This document shows positions 8,014-17,189 of a DNA stretch of 64,000 nt, piece after piece; within the stretch, counting starts at the first letter, position 1, and every line of letters starts with the position of its first letter. Origin of the DNA: an uncultured Mesonia sp. (GTDB lineage: Bacteria > Bacteroidota > Bacteroidia > Flavobacteriales > Flavobacteriaceae); assembly GCA_958296185.1 (NCBI GenBank), contig CATQIB010000003.1, positions 59,519 to 123,518 on the forward strand. Reading direction: 5' to 3'. The notes below the pieces were generated by a model, which did not search any database, had not been told where the DNA came from, and saw only the letters and a program-made list of their open reading frames with translations. The position numbers and the translations under genes were made by a program.

Positions 8014-8737
8014 AGCTTACTTAAATTGGAGCTCCGGTAAAGATGCTTGCTTAGCTCTAAATAATCTACAACAGTCTAAATCTTTAAGTGTTGAGCTTTT
8101 ACTAACAACTTATAACGCAGATTTAAATCGGGTAACCATGCACGGTGTACCCCTCTCTTTGGTAGAAGCGCAAGCTAAATCTCTTGGGCTACCTTTAGAT
8201 TTTCTTAGCTTAAAAGGAGATGTTTCAATGGCCACCTATAATGCAGCGGTTAAAAAAAAAGTTACTTCGCTTAAAGCGGAAGGATTCACAGCGAGTGTTT
8301 TTGGAGATATCGCCTTAGATGATTTAAAAGAGTATAGAGAAAAACAATATCGACCTTTAGGGGTTGAACCGATTTTTCCGCTATGGGAAAAAAACACACA
8401 AAACCTAGCCGATTATTTTATCGATTTAGGGTTTAAAGCAATAGTAATAGCAGTAAGTGCTAAAAAGTTAGATGCTTCTTTTTGCGGTAGAATTTATGAC
8501 AGGAAGTTTTTAAACGATTTACCAAAAGGGGTTGATCCTTGTGGAGAAAATGGGGAGTTTCATACTTTTGTTTACGACGGACCCAATTTTAAATTTCCAG
8601 TACCCTTTAAATTAGGAGATAAAATCATGCAAAGCTATCAGCCTAGTAAACGTAACGATAAAGACGATTGCTTTAAAAACCAAAGCTTTTGGGATAATCA
8701 ATTTTGGTTTCAAGAAGTAATACCAATTGACTCATAA
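8000..8737 (+). CDS. Dph6-like ATP pyrophosphatase (diphthine-ammonia ligase family, COG2102)
   Basis: A 245-residue protein of the N-type ATP pyrophosphatase (PP-loop) superfamily. It has the ATP-binding loop WSSGKDACLAL at residues 9-19 and the family motifs GVEPIFPLW and DPCGENGEFHTFVYDGP, where the GENGEFHT block typifies the Dph6 group. In eukaryotes and archaea Dph6 amidates diphthine on elongation factor 2. Bacteria lack diphthamide, so the bacterial homologue must act on another substrate; a role in cobalamin-related or other amidation has been suggested for relatives, but nothing here fixes it. It overlaps aroQ by 14 nt and probably shares its transcript. Confidence 0.85.
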   Translation: MKTTKAYLNWSSGKDACLALNNLQQSKSLSVELLLTTYNADLNRVTMHGVPLSLVEAQAKSLGLPLDFLSLKGDVSMATYNAAVKKKVTSLKAEGFTASVFGDIALDDLKEYREKQYRPLGVEPIFPLWEKNTQNLADYFIDLGFKAIVIAVSAKKLDASFCGRIYDRKFLNDLPKGVDPCGENGEFHTFVYDGPNFKFPVPFKLGDKIMQSYQPSKRNDKDDCFKNQSFWDNQFWFQEVIPIDS

Positions 8738-8861
8738 CTTAACAATTTACTTTATTATTTTAGAATACCGACCGTTATTATAAGATAGTTTTAAGAAGGC
8801 GTTTTGAAAAATTAAGTTTTGTATTAACGATTTTTGATCATAATCTAAAAACAAAAATATT

Positions 8862-9407
8862 ATGCGAAACAAAATTTTATTTCTACCCCTTTTAATCTGT
8901 AGTTTATTTTTTAGTGCTTGCAGCGATGACGATGTAGTAGATAGAATTAGAACTATTAACGATATTCCAGTAAGTGTTAATAAAACAGTTGACTATTTAC
9001 CAATTAATGCATTCAACTTCCCAATTGAAACTAGTATTAATCTGCGTGCAGAGTTAGAAAAAGAGCTAGGAACAGATGAGGCTATAAATCAAGTTGAAGA
9101 AATAGAACTAGACGATATCGATATTGTTTTGGTCAGCGCCGATGACCAGAATAATTTTGATTTTGTTGATTCTGTGACTTTAAGCGTTCGTAAAGATGGT
9201 CTGGATGTTATGCAGGTGGCCAGTTTAGATAATGTGCCAAAGGGAGTCGAGCAAATTAGTTTAAACACCACAGATGCTTATTTAGACGATTATTTAAGTG
9301 CCGAAGATTTAAAATTAATTGTGCAATTTACGAGTACAGAAGATGCAAATAATATTACGGTTACTTTAGATATGCAATTTGATGCTAAAGTAAACCCATC
9401 TTTATAA
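8862..9407 (+). CDS. Hypothetical lipoprotein
   Basis: A 181-residue protein I do not recognise by family. The N-terminus is a lipoprotein signal (hydrophobic stretch then FFSACS, lipidated Cys near residue 20). It is followed by an Asp-rich tether (SDDDVV) like the surface-export signal of Bacteroidota lipoproteins. The mature part is acidic and predicted to be mostly beta, with pairs such as LDDIDIVLVSADDQ and a final NNITVTLDMQFDAKV. It stands alone between the dph6-like gene and a strong terminator. Confidence 0.65.
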   Translation: MRNKILFLPLLICSLFFSACSDDDVVDRIRTINDIPVSVNKTVDYLPINAFNFPIETSINLRAELEKELGTDEAINQVEEIELDDIDIVLVSADDQNNFDFVDSVTLSVRKDGLDVMQVASLDNVPKGVEQISLNTTDAYLDDYLSAEDLKLIVQFTSTEDANNITVTLDMQFDAKVNPSL

Positions 9408-9424
9408 TTAAAAATAAGTAAATC

Positions 9425-9460
9425 AAAAAAGCCGAGGAGTTTAGAACTCCTCGGCTTTTT
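9425..9460. terminator. Bidirectional intrinsic terminator
   Basis: GCCGAGGAGTT (9431-9441), loop TAG, AACTCCTCGGC (9445-9455), preceded by six A and followed by five T. It is shared by the convergent lipoprotein gene and lpdA. Confidence 0.9.
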
Positions 9461-9478
9461 CTTTTTTATAATTGATGA

Positions 9479-10865
9479 TTATAAATGAATTACTTCATCA
9501 TAAGCATCGGCTGTAGCCTCCATAACCGCTTCACTCATAGTAGGGTGAGGGTGAACCGCTTTTAAAACTTCGTGTCCGGTAGTCTCTAATTTTCTACCCA
9601 ATACAGCTTCGGCAATCATATCAGTCACACCAGCACCAATCATATGGCAACCCAACCATTCGCCGTATTTAGCATCAAAAATCACTTTTACAAAACCATC
9701 TTTCTTACCCGAAGCGCTAGCTTTTCCTGAGGCAGAGAAAGGAAATTTACCTACTTTAATTTCGTAACCTTGTTCTTTTGCTTGCTTTTCAGTTAATCCT
9801 ACGCTGGCAATTTCGGGTGAAGCATAAGTACAGCCTGGAATATTGCCGTAATCTAAGGCTTCAACCTTCATTCCTTTTATTTTTTCAACACATAGAATTC
9901 CTTCAGCTGAAGCTACGTGAGCTAAAGCTTGGCCTGGGGTAACATCACCAATAGCATAATAACCCGGAACATTTGTTTGGTACCATTCATTTACCTGAAT
10001 TTTGTCTTTGTCAACTAGAATACCAACTTCTTCCAATCCTATATTTTCAATATTCGTTTTAATTCCTACGGCACTTAAAACGATATCTGCTTCTAAAATC
10101 TCTTCTCCTTTTTTGGTCTTCACCGTAGCTTTTACACCTTCTCCAGATGTATCTACTTTTTCAACAGAAGCATTGGTCATAACCTTTATACCCGATTTTT
10201 TGAATGATTTTTCAAATTGCTTTGAAACATCAATATCTTCAACTGGTACAAGATTTGGTAAATATTCTACAATAGTAACCTCGGTTCCCATGGCATTGTA
10301 GAAATGGGCAAATTCAACGCCTATAGCTCCAGAACCTACTACAATCATTTTTTTAGGTTGCTTTTTTAGGGTCATAGCTTGGCGGTATCCAATTACTTTT
10401 TCACCGTCTTGCGGTAGATTTGGTAATTCTCTAGATCTGGCACCTGTAGCAACAATAATATGATCTGCTTCGTAAGTTGTGGTTTGGTCGTCTTTAGCAA
10501 CCTCTACTTTTTTTCCTTTCAATAACTTTCCGAAACCTTCAATGACGTCAATTTATTTTTTTTCATTAAAAACTGAACCCCTTTACTCATCCCGTTGGCC
10601 ACATCACGGCTTCTTTTTACCACCGGCATCAAAATCTTTATCGGCTTCTTTAACTTTAAACCATAATCTTCTGCATGTTTCAAATAGTTAAAAACTTCGG
10701 CGCTTTTAAGCAGTGCTTTCGTAGGAATACAACCCCAGTTTAGGCAAACCCCTCCTAGACTTTTCTTTTTCTATTACAGCGGTTTAAAACCCAATTGGGA
10801 GCTCTAATTGCGGTAACGTATCCACCCGGACCGCTTCCAAGTACAATGACATCATATTTACTCAT
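9479..10865 (-). pseudogene. lpdA: Dihydrolipoyl dehydrogenase, N-terminal 110 codons broken by six 1-nt indels
   Basis: The E3 flavoprotein of 2-oxoacid dehydrogenase complexes. The open part (9479-10522) holds the NAD-binding VGSGAIGVEF, the central FAD motif (GYYAIGDVT) and the C-terminal active-site HPHPTMSE. The expected N-terminus is present but scattered over three frames: MSKYDVIVLGSGPGGY from the ATG at 10865, then the redox motif VCLNWGCIPTKALL in another frame, and NGMSKGVQFLMKK in a third. One base appears missing near 10800, 10784, 10656 and 10553, and one extra near 10762 and 10624. Restoring them gives 1389 nt, 462 residues, the normal LpdA length. Because all changes are one-base, mostly in short homopolymers, sequence error is likelier than decay. 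Confidence 0.85.
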
Positions 10866-10910
10866 AGTATTGTTTTTTATCTGTAGTAATGTGCTGCGAA
10901 TTTAAACAAT

Positions 10911-10967
10911 AATCCCCATAACCAAAAGAGTAGACTTTAATATCTACTCCATGTTATAGGGATTTTT
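10911..10967. terminator. Nested inverted repeat, probable terminator
   Basis: An outer arm AATCCCCATAAC pairs with GTTATAGGGATT, and inside it GAGTAGA (about 10927-10933) pairs with TCTACTC. On the plus strand the structure runs into seven T residues. On the minus strand the exit is AT-rich but less U-rich. It sits between the collagen-like lipoprotein gene and lpdA, so it probably ends the msrB-lipoprotein transcript. The spacer lies inside the indel-prone zone, so the exact bases are uncertain. Confidence 0.5.
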
Positions 10968-10979
10968 TTAATGCCTTAC

Positions 10980-11506
10980 CTAAAACTCTTTCAGACTTAG
11001 CTTTTCAGATTCGAGTGCTTGAGTTAATTGATTATAAGTTGATAGATCTTTTTTAGGGTCATTTGCAAAGTCTGAAGGTAATACAACAAAGCGAAAACTT
11101 GATTATCTGTAAAACCAAAATCAAGATTACTTAAATCAAAATTACCATCTATTAGCAATTCTACATCTAAATCGGTGTGATTGTAAACATATTGAATAGT
11201 TCCCTCCGGTAAAAAAAGTTTTGCGGGATAAGGACTCCACGTTTCAACACTATTTCCGTTAACATTTTGTACTCTAGGCGATAAACCAGTATAGCATCAG
11301 AGGGTTCTATTGCAATCTCTGGTGGTATATCAAGTATACGCGTAAAAAGATTGGCATTAAAATCATAATTAAAGTCTAACGTTTTCATACTCAAAGGTTT
11401 GTCCTAGAATATTGGTTCCGTCTAAGCCTGGTGGCCCCATAGGTCCTCGATCGCCTTCGCAACTCCATAAAATAGGGAAGGCTAATAATAATAGTAATTT
11501 TTTCAT
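10980..11506 (-). pseudogene. Collagen-like lipoprotein, broken by three 1-nt indels
   Basis: Starting at the ATG at 11506, the frame reads a lipoprotein signal (LLLLAFPILWSC, Cys near residue 16). A short collagen-type stretch follows (GDRGPMGPPGLDGTN), then a stop after about 45 codons. The protein resumes in other frames: DFNYDFNANLFTRILDIPPE, then VNGNSVETWSPYPAKLFLPE and DLDVELLIDGNFDL, ending SLKEF and TAG at 10980. An extra base near 11377 and missing bases near 11271 and 11092 explain it. Corrected length is 528 nt, 175 residues. Small Gly-X-Y lipoproteins of this kind are frequent in Flavobacteriia; their role is unknown. Its ATG overlaps the corrected msrB stop as ATGA, so it was translationally coupled. 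Confidence 0.7.
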
Positions 11507-11530
11507 TCTTCGTCTTTTTTAAAATTTAAA

Positions 11531-12013
11531 CTAACTGAGTTTACGCAATATCTTTTTCCTGTTTTGGGTAGGGCCATCATCAAAAACGTGACCTAAATGA
11601 CTTCCGCAGGAGGCACATAATATCTCGGTTCTTATCATTCCTAAAGAGGTGTCTTTTTTATATTCTATGCTTCCCTCAATAGCTTGGTCAAAGCTAGGCC
11701 AACCACAATGAGCATCAAATTTAGTATCACTTTCAAACAATAAGGCATCACAAGCTTTACAGTGGTATTCACCAGATTTAAAATGCAAATTATATTCTCC
11801 TGTATGTGGTCTTTCGGTTCCTTTTTGTCGCAAAATTCGATATTCTTCTGGCGTCAAAATAGACTGCCATTCCTGTTCAGTTTTCTGTACTGAATAATTT
11901 ACCTCTTTATTCATATTTTTCTTATCAATTTTAGCTTTTTCATTCTGTTTTTGGGCTTGAGAAGTACAACTTACGAATAATATTGTAAACCCGATTAAAA
12001 TTAAATTTTTCAT
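11531..12013 (-). CDS. msrB: Peptide-methionine (R)-S-oxide reductase, lipoprotein; 3' end frameshifted
   Basis: MsrB reduces methionine-R-sulfoxide in oxidised proteins. The N-terminus MKNLILIGFTILFVSC is a lipoprotein signal, so this copy works outside the cytoplasm; I place the start at 12013 rather than six codons upstream. Both zinc CxxC pairs are present (CKAC and CASC), as are HCGWPSF and SHLGHVFDDGP. The catalytic Cys motif RYCVNS is missing from the open frame. It reappears one frame over, after an extra A in the run at 11562-11565. Corrected, the gene runs to a TGA at 11503-11505 (169 residues) and overlaps the next ATG. As written, the enzyme would be inactive; sequence error is the simplest explanation. 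Confidence 0.88.
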   Translation of the reverse strand: MKNLILIGFTILFVSCTSQAQKQNEKAKIDKKNMNKEVNYSVQKTEQEWQSILTPEEYRILRQKGTERPHTGEYNLHFKSGEYHCKACDALLFESDTKFDAHCGWPSFDQAIEGSIEYKKDTSLGMIRTEILCASCGSHLGHVFDDGPTQNRKKILRKLS

Positions 12014-12147
12014 GTTTTTTCTTTTAGACAAAACAAGTTTCGTGCCGTTTTTTATATACTTTTACGGAGTGTTTTTTGTTAAAACCTTAATAAAGGAAAA
12101 ACGAATACTATCATATTTTTCTATATTGAAGCAAAATTTAAATTAGC

Positions 12148-12975
12148 ATGAAAAACAAATTTGTAATTTTATTAAGTTTTATTTTTCTGATTTTGAGTGG
12201 CTGTAGCCAAAATCCGTTTACGGGAAAAAAAACATTGGCCCTAGTGCCCAATGCACAAATTTTACCGATGGCTTTTCAACAATATGATCAGTTTTTACAG
12301 GAAAACCAGGTTGTTGAAAATACCTCAGAATCTAGGATGGTTAAAACAGTTGGACAAAAAATTGCTACTGCTGCGCAACGTTGGCTGAATGCCAATGGTT
12401 TTCAAGGATATCTAGAAGGCTACCAATGGGAGTATAATTTGGTTAAAGATGACCAAGTTAACGCATGGTGTATGCCAGGAGGTAAAATTGTAGTGTACAC
12501 AGGAATTTTACCCATAACTAAAAGTGAAGCTGGTTTGGCTGTTGTAATGGGCCACGAAGTAGCACACGCTTTAGCCAATCATGGCCAACAGCGTATGAGT
12601 GCTAGCCAATTACAACAATTGGGCGCTGTGGCTACCGCCGTTGGCTCTCAAGCAGCGGGTGTAAGCGAAGAAAATGTGGCTTTATTGAATCAAGCTTATG
12701 GTATAGGCACACAAGTAGGTTTAATGTTACCCTATAGTAGGAGCCACGAAACTGAAGCTGATAAAATAGGACTCACACTAATGGCTGTAGCAGGTTATGA
12801 TCCTCACGAAGCAGCCGATTTGTGGCGACGAATGAAGGCTCAAGGCGGACAAGCTCCTCCAGAGATTTTATCAACTCACCCTTCTAACGATACGAGGATT
12901 AATAATCTTGAGGTATGGGCCGATGAAGCTATGGCTGAAGCCAAAAAATTTGGAGTTACCACTTTTAAACGATAG
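12148..12975 (+). CDS. M48 family metallopeptidase, lipoprotein
   Basis: A 275-residue zinc protease with a lipoprotein signal (LILSGC, Cys19), related to the LoiP/YcaL and BepA-like M48 peptidases of the periplasm. The family opening NPFTGKKTLALVP is clear. The zinc motif is MGHEVAH (His136 and His140) and the third ligand lies in SHETEADKIGL near residue 203. The sequence then runs through GYDPHEAADLWRRM and a C-terminal STHPSNDTRI block. Relatives take part in outer-membrane protein quality control. It has no TPR domain, unlike BepA. It is monocistronic, divergent from msrB and closed by a hairpin terminator. Confidence 0.92.
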   Translation: MKNKFVILLSFIFLILSGCSQNPFTGKKTLALVPNAQILPMAFQQYDQFLQENQVVENTSESRMVKTVGQKIATAAQRWLNANGFQGYLEGYQWEYNLVKDDQVNAWCMPGGKIVVYTGILPITKSEAGLAVVMGHEVAHALANHGQQRMSASQLQQLGAVATAVGSQAAGVSEENVALLNQAYGIGTQVGLMLPYSRSHETEADKIGLTLMAVAGYDPHEAADLWRRMKAQGGQAPPEILSTHPSNDTRINNLEVWADEAMAEAKKFGVTTFKR

Positions 12976-12977
12976 AT

Positions 12978-13012
12978 AAAAAAACCTTCTGAAAATTCAG
13001 AAGGTTTTTTTT
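12978..13012. terminator. Bidirectional intrinsic terminator
   Basis: Seven A, then CCTTCTGA (12985-12992), loop AAAT, TCAGAAGG (12997-13004) and eight T. It is shared by the M48 gene and the convergent DUF2007 gene, whose stop codon falls in the tail. Confidence 0.87.
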
Positions 13013-13235
13013 ATTCAGGAAAAGTAGCTTGAACAATTTTTTTTGCTTCTGACTGGTGGGCTTTTGGGACAAATAGCTGTACCTGATTAATATCGCCACC
13101 ATAAAAACCAGCTCTTAATCCAGATTCATAATTATTCTTTTTAATACTTTTGATGCCAGCTTTTTCCAGAATATTCTGTAAATATTGAATGTTAACATCG
13201 CTCCCAGTATATACTAAAGTTAAGGTTGTGTCCAT
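13011..13235 (-). CDS. DUF2007 domain protein
   Basis: A 74-residue cytosolic protein matching the DUF2007 fold (putative signal-transducing protein). It has TLVYTGSDVNIQYLQNILEK at the start and GGDINQVQLFVPKAHQSEAKKI before the end, the pattern of a small ferredoxin-like domain. I take the ATG at 13235; the frame is open upstream only to a TTG seven codons earlier. No catalytic residues are known in this family. It lies 26 nt downstream of lysA on the same strand and is probably co-transcribed. Confidence 0.8.
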   Translation of the reverse strand: MDTTLTLVYTGSDVNIQYLQNILEKAGIKSIKKNNYESGLRAGFYGGDINQVQLFVPKAHQSEAKKIVQATFPE

Positions 13236-13261
13236 TTTTTTAATTGTAAAATACAATAATT

Positions 13262-14476
13262 TTATGATTCTGGCAATGCTTGTAAAAGTTGTTTATCGAT
13301 TAAATCTTCAAACTTTTCTCTTTCTCGTATAAGGTAAAGTTTTTCGTCATAAAGCATCACTTCGGCTGGTCTTAATCTAGAGTTATAATTACTTGCCATT
13401 GAAAAGCAATAGGCTCCAGCATTCTTAAAAGCTAGATAATCACCTTCGTTGATTTCACTTATTTGTTGGTTATTAGCAAAAGTGTCTGTTTCGCAAATAT
13501 ATCCCACAACCGAATAAAAGCGTTTATGGTTCTTGGGTTGAGAGATATTTATAATTTCGTGTTTTGCTCCATAAAGCATCGGTCTAATTAGGTGATTAAA
13601 ACCAGAATCAACTTGAGCAAAAACAGTTGAAGTGGTCTGTTTAATTGCATTGGTTTTTACAACAAAATATCCTGCCTCACTCACCAAAAACTTTCCAGGT
13701 TCAAAAGTAAGGGCAAGTTTTTTACCATAAGACTTACAAAAATCTATAAATCGTTTGCTTAGCTTTTCTCCTAAGTTTTCAATATCTGTTTCTATATCAT
13801 TTGGTCCGTAGGCCACCTTGAAACCACTACCAAAATCAAGGAATGTTAAATTTTTAAAATTTTTGGCGGTATCAAACAAGATTTCGGCTGCTCGAAGAAA
13901 CACTCCGATATCTAAAATATCACTACCCGTGTGCATATGTAGTCCGTTAATATTCATTTTTGTATTGTCAACTATGCGTAAAATATGCGGTAATTGATGG
14001 ATAGATATTCCAAATTTAGAGTCTATATGGCCTACGGAGATATTGGTGTTTCCGCCAGCCATAATATGGGGATTTATGCGTAAACAAACCGGTACTTCAG
14101 GATAAATGTTTCCAAATTTTTCTAGTACATTTAAATTGTCAATATTGATTTGTACGCCTAGCTTTACGGCTTCTTCTAACTCTGTAAAACAAACTCCATT
14201 TGGGGTAAAAATAATTTTCTTAGGATCATATCCTGCGTGCAAACCTAATTTAATTTCTTCAATGGATACGGTGTCCAATCCGCTCCCGCATTCCTTTAAA
14301 AGGTTGAGAATATTTAAATTGGATAGTGCTTTTACCGCATACCTAATTTCTAAATTATCAATAGAATTGAAGGCATTTTTTAGGCGGTAAAATTGTTGCT
14401 GAATTTTTTGCGCATCATAAACATAAAGGGGAGTGCCAAATCGTTCGGCTGCCTTGATTAAATGGGAATTTTTCAT
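13262..14476 (-). CDS. lysA: Diaminopimelate decarboxylase
   Basis: The last enzyme of lysine synthesis: a PLP-dependent fold III decarboxylase of 404 residues converting meso-diaminopimelate to L-lysine. The PLP lysine is K49 in YAVKALSN. Further family motifs are HIDSKFG, GLHMHTGSDI, the phosphate-binding FGSGFKV, the FEPGKFLVSEAG block, the CETDTF active-site Cys and GAYCFSMASNYNSRLRP near the end. Length is normal. Diaminopimelate is also a cell-wall precursor, so the enzyme controls the split between peptidoglycan and lysine. The 184-nt spacer to pheT has no clear terminator. I looked for a lysine leader there and did not find a convincing one. Confidence 0.95.
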   Translation of the reverse strand: MKNSHLIKAAERFGTPLYVYDAQKIQQQFYRLKNAFNSIDNLEIRYAVKALSNLNILNLLKECGSGLDTVSIEEIKLGLHAGYDPKKIIFTPNGVCFTELEEAVKLGVQINIDNLNVLEKFGNIYPEVPVCLRINPHIMAGGNTNISVGHIDSKFGISIHQLPHILRIVDNTKMNINGLHMHTGSDILDIGVFLRAAEILFDTAKNFKNLTFLDFGSGFKVAYGPNDIETDIENLGEKLSKRFIDFCKSYGKKLALTFEPGKFLVSEAGYFVVKTNAIKQTTSTVFAQVDSGFNHLIRPMLYGAKHEIINISQPKNHKRFYSVVGYICETDTFANNQQISEINEGDYLAFKNAGAYCFSMASNYNSRLRPAEVMLYDEKLYLIREREKFEDLIDKQLLQALPES

Positions 14477-14660
14477 TTTAATTGGGGTATAAACTAGATT
14501 TTATTTCAATCTCAGCTTAAACCGCAAAAAAGTGGTCTTTTTTAAAATTTGATCATATTAAAGGGTATAAGAAAATGGTGTTTGTTCTTATAAAAATTAA
14601 GATTTTGCATTTTTTAAAAGCACTAATATTGGGGTATTAAGCTAATTAATTCAGTTCATT

Positions 14661-17081
14661 TTATCTCAACTGGGCGTCGAGTTCTTTAGCCAGTTGTTTT
14701 TGTAATTTATTCATTACTTTATCTATCTGTTTGTCAGTCAAAGTTTTATTCTTATCTAAAAAAGTAAAACTAACTGCATAACTCTTTTTGTTTTCTGGTA
14801 ATTCTTTTCCTTGATAAACATCAAATAAATCAACAGACTCCAAACATTTTTTCTCCGTTTTTAAAGCAAGCTCGTAGATTTGCTCGAATTTTACAGATTC
14901 ATCCACCAATAGGGCAAAATCTCTTCTTGAAGAAGGATATTTTGGTATAGGTTCATACTTTACATTTGCCTTGCTGATTATTTCTATTATGGCGTCCCAA
15001 TTAAAACAAGCTGTTAGTACCTCTTGTTCTATGTCAAATTCTTTTAAAATTGACTTTTTAACAACTCCAAAATTTACTAAATTGATATTCTTTATACTAT
15101 AGGTTAATCCTTCTGATAAATCATTAGAATTGCTAGGGACAGAATTAAATTTGGTTATATTTAATCGAGACAATATACCCTCTACAACACCCTTTAAATA
15201 GAAGAAATCGGTTGGTTTTGTAGTCTCAAACCAATTATCTTCTTTTCTGTTTCCAGTAACAATTAATTGCAATTGCTTATTTTCTTGGTAACCTTCCTTA
15301 AGCTGATATATCTTTCCGAACTCAAAAAATTTAAGATCGGTATTCTGTCGATTTAAATTATAAGCGATGGCTTCCAATCCGCTAAACAACATAGATTGGC
15401 GCATTACACTTAATTCTTGACTTAATGGATTAAGGATTTCTACATTTTCTTCCTTTACCAAATCTTTATTTAGAGCAGTATAATCTTTAGTTAATGAGTT
15501 GGCCATCATTTCATGATAACCTTGAGCAACTAATTGTTGAGCGATAAGATTTTGTATTTTAAAATCTTCATACCTGTTGGTATTGGCTATGGTTGCATTT
15601 AGTTTTTCGCTAAATTCAATATTATTATATCCATAAACCCTTAAGATTTCTTCAATCACATCAACCTCTCTTTGCACGTCTACACGATAGGCAGGAATTG
15701 TGAGCCCTAAACCGGTTTCTGTAACGTTATTGACGCGAATATCTAAGGATGCCAAAATAGACTTGATAACACTAGGGTCTAATTCTTCCCCTACTAAAGA
15801 GTTTATTTTCTTAAAAGTGAGAAATACCTGAAAATCATTTATTTTTTTTGGGTATATATCATCTAAATCGCTAGACACATAACCTCCAGCAATCTCTTGA
15901 ATTAAAAGTGCTGCTCGTTTTAAAGCGTACTCTGTAATATGAGGATCTACACCACGCTCAAATCGAAACGAAGCATCAGTGTTTATACTATGTCTTTTAG
16001 CTGATTTTCTCACGCTTACCGGATTAAAGTACGCGCTTTCTAAAAATACGGTAGTGGTTTTTTCTGTCACCCCAGAATTTAAACCTCCCATAACCCCCGC
16101 CATACAAATAGGACCGTCTGCGTCACAAATCATAAGATCTTCTTCGTGAAGCTCACGCTCAACACCATCTAACGTCGTAAATCTTGTTTTTGCCGCGAGC
16201 GTTTTAACTTCAATCTTGTTACCTTTAATAGCTTTAGCGTCAAAGGCGTGAAGCGGTTGGCCAAGCTCATGCATTACATAATTGGTGGCGTCAACAATAT
16301 TGTTTTTCGGTGTGATTCCTATCGCTTTTAATTTGTCTTGCATCCAATTGGGAGATGCTTTAACTTCAACATCCGAAAGGGTAATACCGCAATAACGTGG
16401 AGTTAATTGATAATCCTGAACTTCAATTTGTACGCGGTGACTACGTTTCTCTACATGGAAACCGCTCACCGATGGGGTGTTTAGCGAACCGTTGATGTCG
16501 TGTCTTAGCAAACCAGCTTTTATATCTCTTGCGACACCAAAATGACTCATAGCATCAGCGCGATTAGGGGTAAGGCCAATCTCAAAAACCTTATCATAGG
16601 TTATTTCAAAAACCTGATTTAAAGGCGTGCCAGGTTTTAACTCACTATCTAGCACTAAAATCCCTTCATGACTTTGCCCTAATCCTAATTCATCTTCGGC
16701 GCATATCATTCCAAAGCTATATTCACCTCTTATTTTACCTTTCTTTATTTTCCAAGCTTCTCCTTTATCATCATACAGTTGGGTCCCAATGGTAGCCACC
16801 GGCACTTTTTGACCCGAAGCAACATTTGGGGCACCACAGACAATTTGTAAGTTTTCCTTTTCACCAATATTAACTTGGGTTAGCTTTAATTTATCGGCGT
16901 TGGGATGCTGGATGCAAGAAATGACTTCTCCTACTACAATTCCTTCTAAACCGCCTTTTACCGACTCATAATCATCAATACCTTCTACTTCCAAGCCTAG
17001 GTCTGTAAGTAAAACTTCCATTTTTTCGGCACTCCAATCTGTTTTGATAAATTCTTTAATCCAGTTATATGAAATTTTCAT
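14661..17081 (-). CDS. pheT: Phenylalanine-tRNA ligase beta subunit
   Basis: An 806-residue beta subunit of the alpha2-beta2 phenylalanyl-tRNA synthetase. Domain order matches the bacterial long form: a tRNA-binding EMAP-like domain (about 40-150, GEVISCIQHPNADKLKL), the B3/B4 editing region (about 200-400, including GVMGGLNSGVTEKT), B5 (about 405-475), the catalytic-like core, and a C-terminal ferredoxin-fold anticodon-binding domain (from about 715, YPSSRRDFALLVDES). It forms the editing and tRNA-docking half of the enzyme; pheS is not in the window. It has its own TATATTTG promoter 27 nt before the start codon, with no leader peptide between. Confidence 0.96.
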   Translation of the reverse strand: MKISYNWIKEFIKTDWSAEKMEVLLTDLGLEVEGIDDYESVKGGLEGIVVGEVISCIQHPNADKLKLTQVNIGEKENLQIVCGAPNVASGQKVPVATIGTQLYDDKGEAWKIKKGKIRGEYSFGMICAEDELGLGQSHEGILVLDSELKPGTPLNQVFEITYDKVFEIGLTPNRADAMSHFGVARDIKAGLLRHDINGSLNTPSVSGFHVEKRSHRVQIEVQDYQLTPRYCGITLSDVEVKASPNWMQDKLKAIGITPKNNIVDATNYVMHELGQPLHAFDAKAIKGNKIEVKTLAAKTRFTTLDGVERELHEEDLMICDADGPICMAGVMGGLNSGVTEKTTTVFLESAYFNPVSVRKSAKRHSINTDASFRFERGVDPHITEYALKRAALLIQEIAGGYVSSDLDDIYPKKINDFQVFLTFKKINSLVGEELDPSVIKSILASLDIRVNNVTETGLGLTIPAYRVDVQREVDVIEEILRVYGYNNIEFSEKLNATIANTNRYEDFKIQNLIAQQLVAQGYHEMMANSLTKDYTALNKDLVKEENVEILNPLSQELSVMRQSMLFSGLEAIAYNLNRQNTDLKFFEFGKIYQLKEGYQENKQLQLIVTGNRKEDNWFETTKPTDFFYLKGVVEGILSRLNITKFNSVPSNSNDLSEGLTYSIKNINLVNFGVVKKSILKEFDIEQEVLTACFNWDAIIEIISKANVKYEPIPKYPSSRRDFALLVDESVKFEQIYELALKTEKKCLESVDLFDVYQGKELPENKKSYAVSFTFLDKNKTLTDKQIDKVMNKLQKQLAKELDAQLR

Positions 17082-17107
17082 AGGTAATCATCTTGTTTTA
17101 TGGGGAG

Positions 17108-17115
17108 CAAATATA
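17108..17115 (-). promoter_or_regulatory. -7 promoter element TATATTTG for pheT
   Basis: The minus strand reads TATATTTG, an exact consensus match, 27 nt before the pheT start. A TTG lies 15 nt further upstream (17131-17133), slightly closer than the usual spacing. Confidence 0.6.
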
Positions 17116-17189
17116 AAATTTATTTTCTCAAAAAAGCTTTAAATATCAATTGGCTTGGGTACAATTCTATAATATTTTGAATTTTTTGT

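Noticed and set aside
10002..10691. Rightward reading frames antisense to lpdA
   Set aside because: Ser/Phe-rich translations typical of the complementary strand of a coding gene; lpdA accounts for the sequence.
10980..11506. Programmed frameshifting in the lipoprotein gene or lpdA
   Set aside because: There are many shifts of both signs without slippery-site or pseudoknot context, spread over three genes; error or decay is simpler.
14542..14610. Possible 22-codon leader peptide before lysA on the minus strand, followed by a GC-poor hairpin
   Set aside because: It has only three Lys codons, not clustered enough for a lysine attenuator, and the following structure is weak with no convincing terminator or antiterminator.
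17082..17189. Attenuator upstream of pheT
   Set aside because: The promoter box lies 27 nt from the start codon, leaving no room for a leader peptide, and no Phe-rich ORF is present.
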